The notes under the pieces are model-generated. The model saw only the letters and a program-made list of their open reading frames with translations. It had not been told where the DNA came from and made no database searches. A stretch of 64,000 nt of DNA from Nocardia asteroides (GTDB lineage: Bacteria; Actinomycetota; Actinomycetes; Mycobacteriales; Mycobacteriaceae), in contig NZ_LR134352.1 of NCBI RefSeq assembly GCF_900637185.1, positions 1,612,001-1,676,000 on the forward strand, in the 5' to 3' direction. Shown here in pieces: positions 60,793 through 64,000 of this stretch. The position numbers and the translations under genes were made by a program. The stretch's first letter is position 1. Each line of letters begins with the position of its first letter.

Positions 60793-61191
60793 ATGACCAT
60801 GACTGATCCGATCGCAGACTTCTTGACGCGTCTGCGCAACGCCAACTCGGCGTACCACGATCAGGTGAAGGCGCCCCACTCCAAGCTCAAGGCGAACATC
60901 GCCGAGATCTTGAAGCGTGAGGGCTACATCGCCGATTACCGCACCGAAGACGCGACCGTGGGCAAGTCCCTCGTCGTCGATCTGAAGTACGGCCCCAGCC
61001 GTGAGCGCAGCCTGCAGGGCCTGCGTCGCGTCTCGAAGCCGGGTCTGCGTGTGTACGCGAAGTCCACCAACCTGCCCAAGGTCCTCGGCGGCCTCGGCGT
61101 GGCGATCATTTCCACGTCGACCGGTCTGCTCACCGACCGTCAGGCGGCCAAGCAGGGCGTGGGCGGCGAAGTCCTCGCCTACGTCTGGTAA
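60793..61191 (+). CDS. rpsH: 30S ribosomal protein S8
   Basis: uS8, 132 aa, starting [23 protein letters not shown], with the RNA-binding C-terminal [11 protein letters not shown]. In E. coli S8 represses the spc operon; in this genome the S8 gene heads its own block. A second in-frame ATG lies two codons in. Confidence 0.99.
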   Translation: MTMTDPIADFLTRLRNANSAYHDQVKAPHSKLKANIAEILKREGYIADYRTEDATVGKSLVVDLKYGPSRERSLQGLRRVSKPGLRVYAKSTNLPKVLGGLGVAIISTSTGLLTDRQAAKQGVGGEVLAYVW

Positions 61192-61206
61192 GGGAGGTCA
61201 GGACAA

Positions 61207-61746
61207 ATGTCGCGTATTGGTAAGAAGCCCATCGAGATTCCGGCCGGCGTCGACGTCACCATCGACGGCCAGGTCGTCACGGTGAAGGGGCCCAAGGGCA
61301 CCCTGTCGCACACCGTGGCCGAGCCGATCACCGTCACCAAGGGTGAGGGTAACGAGCTGGAGGTGGCCCGTCCCAACGACGAGCGCGCCAACCGTTCGCT
61401 GCACGGCCTGTCCCGCACCCTGATCGCCAACATGATCGAGGGTGTCACCAAGGGCTACGAGAAGAAGATGGAAATCTTCGGTGTCGGTTACCGTGTGGCC
61501 GCCAAGGGCTCGAACCTCGAGTTCGCCCTGGGCTACAGCCACCCGGTGCCGATCGAGGCCCCGGAGGGCATCACCTTCGCGGTGGAATCGCCCACCAAGT
61601 TCTCTGTGTCCGGCATCGACAAGCAGAAGGTCGGCCAGATCTCCGCTGTCATCCACGGACTGCGTAAGCCCGACCCGTACAAGGGCAAGGGCATCCGCTA
61701 CGCCGGCGAGGTCGTTCGCCGCAAGGTCGGAAAGACGGGTAAGTGA
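61207..61746 (+). CDS. rplF: 50S ribosomal protein L6
   Basis: uL6, 179 aa, near the sarcin-ricin loop. [19 protein letters not shown] and the C-terminal [16 protein letters not shown] are conserved. GGAGGTCAGGAC precedes the ATG. Confidence 0.99.
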   Translation: MSRIGKKPIEIPAGVDVTIDGQVVTVKGPKGTLSHTVAEPITVTKGEGNELEVARPNDERANRSLHGLSRTLIANMIEGVTKGYEKKMEIFGVGYRVAAKGSNLEFALGYSHPVPIEAPEGITFAVESPTKFSVSGIDKQKVGQISAVIHGLRKPDPYKGKGIRYAGEVVRRKVGKTGK

Positions 61747-61748
61747 TC

Positions 61749-62156
61749 ATGGCGCAAACTGCTAACCAGAAGGCCAAGCGGATTCCGCTGGGCAAGGACG
61801 TCTCGACCAAGCGTCGGCTGTCCAAGACCCGCCGTCACTTCCGTCTGCGCAAGAAGGTCGTCGGCACCACCGAGCGTCCGCGCCTGGTGGTCAACCGCTC
61901 CTCGCGGCACCTGCACGCTCAGCTCGTCGACGACTCGGTGGGCAAGACCATCGCCGCCGCGTCCTCGATCGAGGCCGACGTGCGCGCGCTGGAGGGCGAC
62001 AAGTCCGCCAAGGGCGCCAAGGTCGGTCAGCTGATCGCCGAGCGTGCCAAGGCTGCCGGTATCGAGTCGGTCGTGTTCGACCGTGGTGGTCACGACTACC
62101 ACGGCCGCATCGCGGCGCTGGCCGATGCCGCTCGTGAAGGCGGGTTGAAGTTCTGA
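61749..62156 (+). CDS. rplR: 50S ribosomal protein L18
   Basis: uL18, 135 aa, a 5S rRNA-binding protein. The basic N-terminus ([20 protein letters not shown]) and the C-terminal [26 protein letters not shown] are typical. ATG at 61749; a GTG two codons earlier is less likely. Confidence 0.99.
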   Translation: MAQTANQKAKRIPLGKDVSTKRRLSKTRRHFRLRKKVVGTTERPRLVVNRSSRHLHAQLVDDSVGKTIAAASSIEADVRALEGDKSAKGAKVGQLIAERAKAAGIESVVFDRGGHDYHGRIAALADAAREGGLKF

Positions 62157-62187
62157 TGACTGTTATTTCGAACGGAAGGAACGTCTG

Positions 62188-62835
62188 ATGCCGGGACGTC
62201 AGCGGCGTGACGGCGGCAACGGACCCGCCGGACAGAACAGCAATGGCCCCGAGGGCAACCGTGGCGACCGCCGCGGTGGCGATCGTCGCGGTGGCGGCGA
62301 CCGTCGGGACAACGCTGCCGAGAAGAACCAGCTCGAGCGCGTGGTCGCGATCAACCGCGTCTCCAAGGTCGTGAAGGGTGGTCGTCGCTTCAGCTTCACC
62401 GCCCTCGTGATCGTCGGTGACGGCAACGGTCTGGTCGGCGTCGGCTACGGCAAGGCCAAGGAAGTTCCCGCGGCCATCCAGAAGGGTGTCGAGGAGGCTC
62501 GCAAGGGCTTCTTCCGCGTCCCGATGATCGGCTCGACCATCACCCACCCGGTGCAGGGTGAGGCGGCGGCCGGTGTCGTCATGCTGCGTCCGGCTTCGCC
62601 CGGTACCGGTGTGATCGCCGGTGGCGCGGCGCGTGCCGTGCTCGAATGCGCGGGCATTCACGACATTCTGGCCAAGTCGCTCGGTAGCGACAATGCGATC
62701 AACGTCGTTCACGCGACGGTTGCCGCGCTCAAGATGCTCCAGCGTCCCGAAGAGGTTGCCGCCCGCCGCGGTCTGCCGATCGAGGATGTCGCTCCGGCGG
62801 GCATGCTGCGTGCGCGTGCGGGACAGGGAGCCTGA
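62188..62835 (+). CDS. rpsE: 30S ribosomal protein S5
   Basis: uS5, 215 aa, at the mRNA entry site, where mutations cause ribosomal ambiguity or spectinomycin resistance. An N-terminal extension of about 45 Gly/Arg/Asn/Asp-rich residues precedes the conserved [21 protein letters not shown]. Two bases separate it from rpmD. Confidence 0.99.
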   Translation: MPGRQRRDGGNGPAGQNSNGPEGNRGDRRGGDRRGGGDRRDNAAEKNQLERVVAINRVSKVVKGGRRFSFTALVIVGDGNGLVGVGYGKAKEVPAAIQKGVEEARKGFFRVPMIGSTITHPVQGEAAAGVVMLRPASPGTGVIAGGAARAVLECAGIHDILAKSLGSDNAINVVHATVAALKMLQRPEEVAARRGLPIEDVAPAGMLRARAGQGA

Positions 62836-62837
62836 CC

Positions 62838-63017
62838 ATGGCTGATCTCAAGGTGACCCAGATCAAGAGCACCATCGGCGCCAAGGCGAATCAGAAGGAC
62901 TCCCTGCGTACGCTGGGCCTTCGCAAGATCCGTCAGAGTGTTGTCCGTGAGGACAACGCTCAGAACCGCGGTCTGATCAACGTCGTGCGCCACCTCGTAA
63001 CTGTTGAGGAGGTCTGA
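62838..63017 (+). CDS. rpmD: 50S ribosomal protein L30
   Basis: uL30, 59 aa: [19 protein letters not shown] then [15 protein letters not shown], and a C-terminal LVTVEEV. Starts two bases after rpsE; one base separates its stop from rplO. Confidence 0.98.
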   Translation: MADLKVTQIKSTIGAKANQKDSLRTLGLRKIRQSVVREDNAQNRGLINVVRHLVTVEEV

Positions 63018-63018
63018 C

Positions 63019-63462
63019 ATGACCATCAAATTGCACCACCTGCGTCCTGCGCCGGGTTCCAAGACCGAGAAGACCCGTGTGGGTCGCGGTGAGGGCTCCA
63101 AGGGCAAGACCGCCGGTCGCGGTACCAAGGGCACCAAGGCCCGCAAGAACGTCTCCCCGGCGTTCGAGGGTGGCCAGATGCCGCTGCACATGCGCCTGCC
63201 GAAGCTGAAGGGCTTCACCAACCGCTTCCGCGTGGAGTACCAGGTTGTGAACGTGGGCCGCATCGCGGAGCTGTTCCCCGAGGGTGGCACGGTCGGTAAG
63301 GCCGAGCTCGTCGCCGCCGGCGCCGTTCGCAAGAACGAGCTGGTCAAGGTCCTCGGCGATGGTGAAATCGGTGTCGCGGTCCAGGTGACCGCCGACAAGG
63401 TGACCGGCTCCGCCAAGGAGAAGATCGCCGCCGCCGGTGGCACCGTCACCGAACTGGCCTGA
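63019..63462 (+). CDS. rplO: 50S ribosomal protein L15
   Basis: uL15, 147 aa, central in 50S assembly. The N-terminal glycine- and lysine-rich extension ([21 protein letters not shown]) and [18 protein letters not shown] are conserved. ATG at 63019 with GAGGAGG upstream. Last gene of the third ribosomal block. Confidence 0.99.
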   Translation: MTIKLHHLRPAPGSKTEKTRVGRGEGSKGKTAGRGTKGTKARKNVSPAFEGGQMPLHMRLPKLKGFTNRFRVEYQVVNVGRIAELFPEGGTVGKAELVAAGAVRKNELVKVLGDGEIGVAVQVTADKVTGSAKEKIAAAGGTVTELA

Positions 63463-63482
63463 CGGTACTGTAATTAGCAGCA

Positions 63483-63515
63483 GACACCGGACGAGTCGTG
63501 AGCTCGTCCGGTGTC
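63483..63515 (+). terminator. Terminator between rplO and secY
   Basis: A perfect 13-bp stem with a 7-nt loop, 20 bp after the rplO stop. secY therefore probably has its own promoter in the 110 bp that follow; I see no convincing one. Confidence 0.8.
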
Positions 63516-63626
63516 ACTGTTAGAGTTCAAGTGTTGTCTGCCAAGCTCGTCATCGGCTGACGTTCCCGCACGAAGCAGTGTTGGTCCAGTCGCATGGCAT
63601 GACCATGTCGTTCGCCAGGAGGATCT

Positions 63627-64000
63627 GTGCTTTCCGCCTTCGTATCGGCCTTCCGGACTCCGGACTTACGGCGGAAGATTCTCTTCACGCTGGGGTTGAT
63701 CGCGCTGTACCGGCTGGGTGCCGCGCTGCCGTCCCCCGGCGTCGACTATCGCGCGGTCCAGGACTGCGTGAAGCTGGTCTCCGGCGGTGATTCCGCGGGT
63801 ATCTACCAGCTGATCAATCTCTTCTCCGGCGGTGCGCTGCTGCAGCTGTCGGTGTTCGCGATCGGCATCATGCCGTACATCACCGCGAGCATCATCATCC
63901 AGCTGCTGACCGTCGTCATCCCGCGCTTCGAGGAGCTGCGTAAGGAAGGCCAAGCAGGCCAGACCAAGATGACGCAGTACACCCGGTATCTGTCGATCGC
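63627..64000 (+). CDS. secY: Preprotein translocase subunit SecY (partial, runs off the edge)
   Basis: The first 124 residues of the SecYEG channel protein. The opening VSAFRTPDLRRKILFTLGLIALYRLGAALPSPGV includes the first membrane helix; the later LINLFSGGALLQLSVFAIGIMPYITASIIIQLLTVVIP holds the plug region and helix 2 (core GIMPYITASIIIQLL). GTG start at 63627 preceded by AGGAGG. Its usual place directly downstream of rplO is kept, and adk and map would be expected to follow outside the window. Confidence 0.97.
   Translation, partial: MLSAFVSAFRTPDLRRKILFTLGLIALYRLGAALPSPGVDYRAVQDCVKLVSGGDSAGIYQLINLFSGGALLQLSVFAIGIMPYITASIIIQLLTVVIPRFEELRKEGQAGQTKMTQYTRYLSI

Overview
The window looks like a chromosomal piece of a Nocardia (Corynebacteriales, about 70% GC). 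The evidence is an actinobacterial S10/spc ribosomal-protein cluster with GTG starts, a zinc-type S14, IdeR-type iron boxes, and a mycobactin-family siderophore cluster of the nocobactin type. All gene calls come from reading the sequence; no database search was run.

Layout. 1-3900: lycopene cyclase, an ABC-2 exporter pair and a DUF4442 hotdog protein, all on the minus strand. 4047-9741: promoter, long leader and first ribosomal block (rpsJ-rplC-rplD-rplW-rplB-rpsS-rplV-rpsC-rplP-rpmC-rpsQ), closed by a strong terminator. 9788-54959: about 45 kb of accessory genes that separate rpsQ from rplN. 55077-56788: second ribosomal block (rplN-rplX-rplE-rpsN) with its own promoter and terminator. 56806-60552: a second, smaller interruption of hypothetical, secreted and membrane proteins. 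60560-63515: third ribosomal block (rpsH-rplF-rplR-rpsE-rpmD-rplO), then secY running off the right edge.

The 45-kb accessory region holds a VapBC module, an MFS transporter, a DUF2637 membrane protein with 60-bp in-frame repeats and LexA-like upstream sites, an SDR/TetR pair, and then an iron-acquisition island (about 18.4-52.3 kb). The island contains IrtA/IrtB-type ABC half-transporters, a separate siderophore-interacting flavoprotein, lysine N-hydroxylase (nbtG), lysine N-acyltransferase (nbtH), a thioesterase-KS-AT/KR/ACP-NRPS-NRPS operon (nbtA, nbtB, nbtC and MbtE/MbtF-like synthetases), a block of regulators and enzymes of other kinds, and a ferric-siderophore lipoprotein followed by a SagB-type dehydrogenase. 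IdeR-like boxes occur at 18717, 25094, 25155, 27415 and 52298, so these units are probably derepressed together under iron limitation. The salicylate synthase, salicyl-AMP ligase and Cy-domain (phenyloxazoline) synthetase of the pathway are not in the window, which fits the two-locus arrangement reported for N. farcinica.

Points most worth following: the SagB-type flavin dehydrogenase beside the siderophore-binding protein is a good candidate for the oxazoline-to-oxazole oxidase that distinguishes nocobactins from mycobactins. The three ribosomal blocks share a promoter and initially transcribed sequence, and each is preceded by a short ORF that stops 1-2 nt before the first ribosomal start codon.
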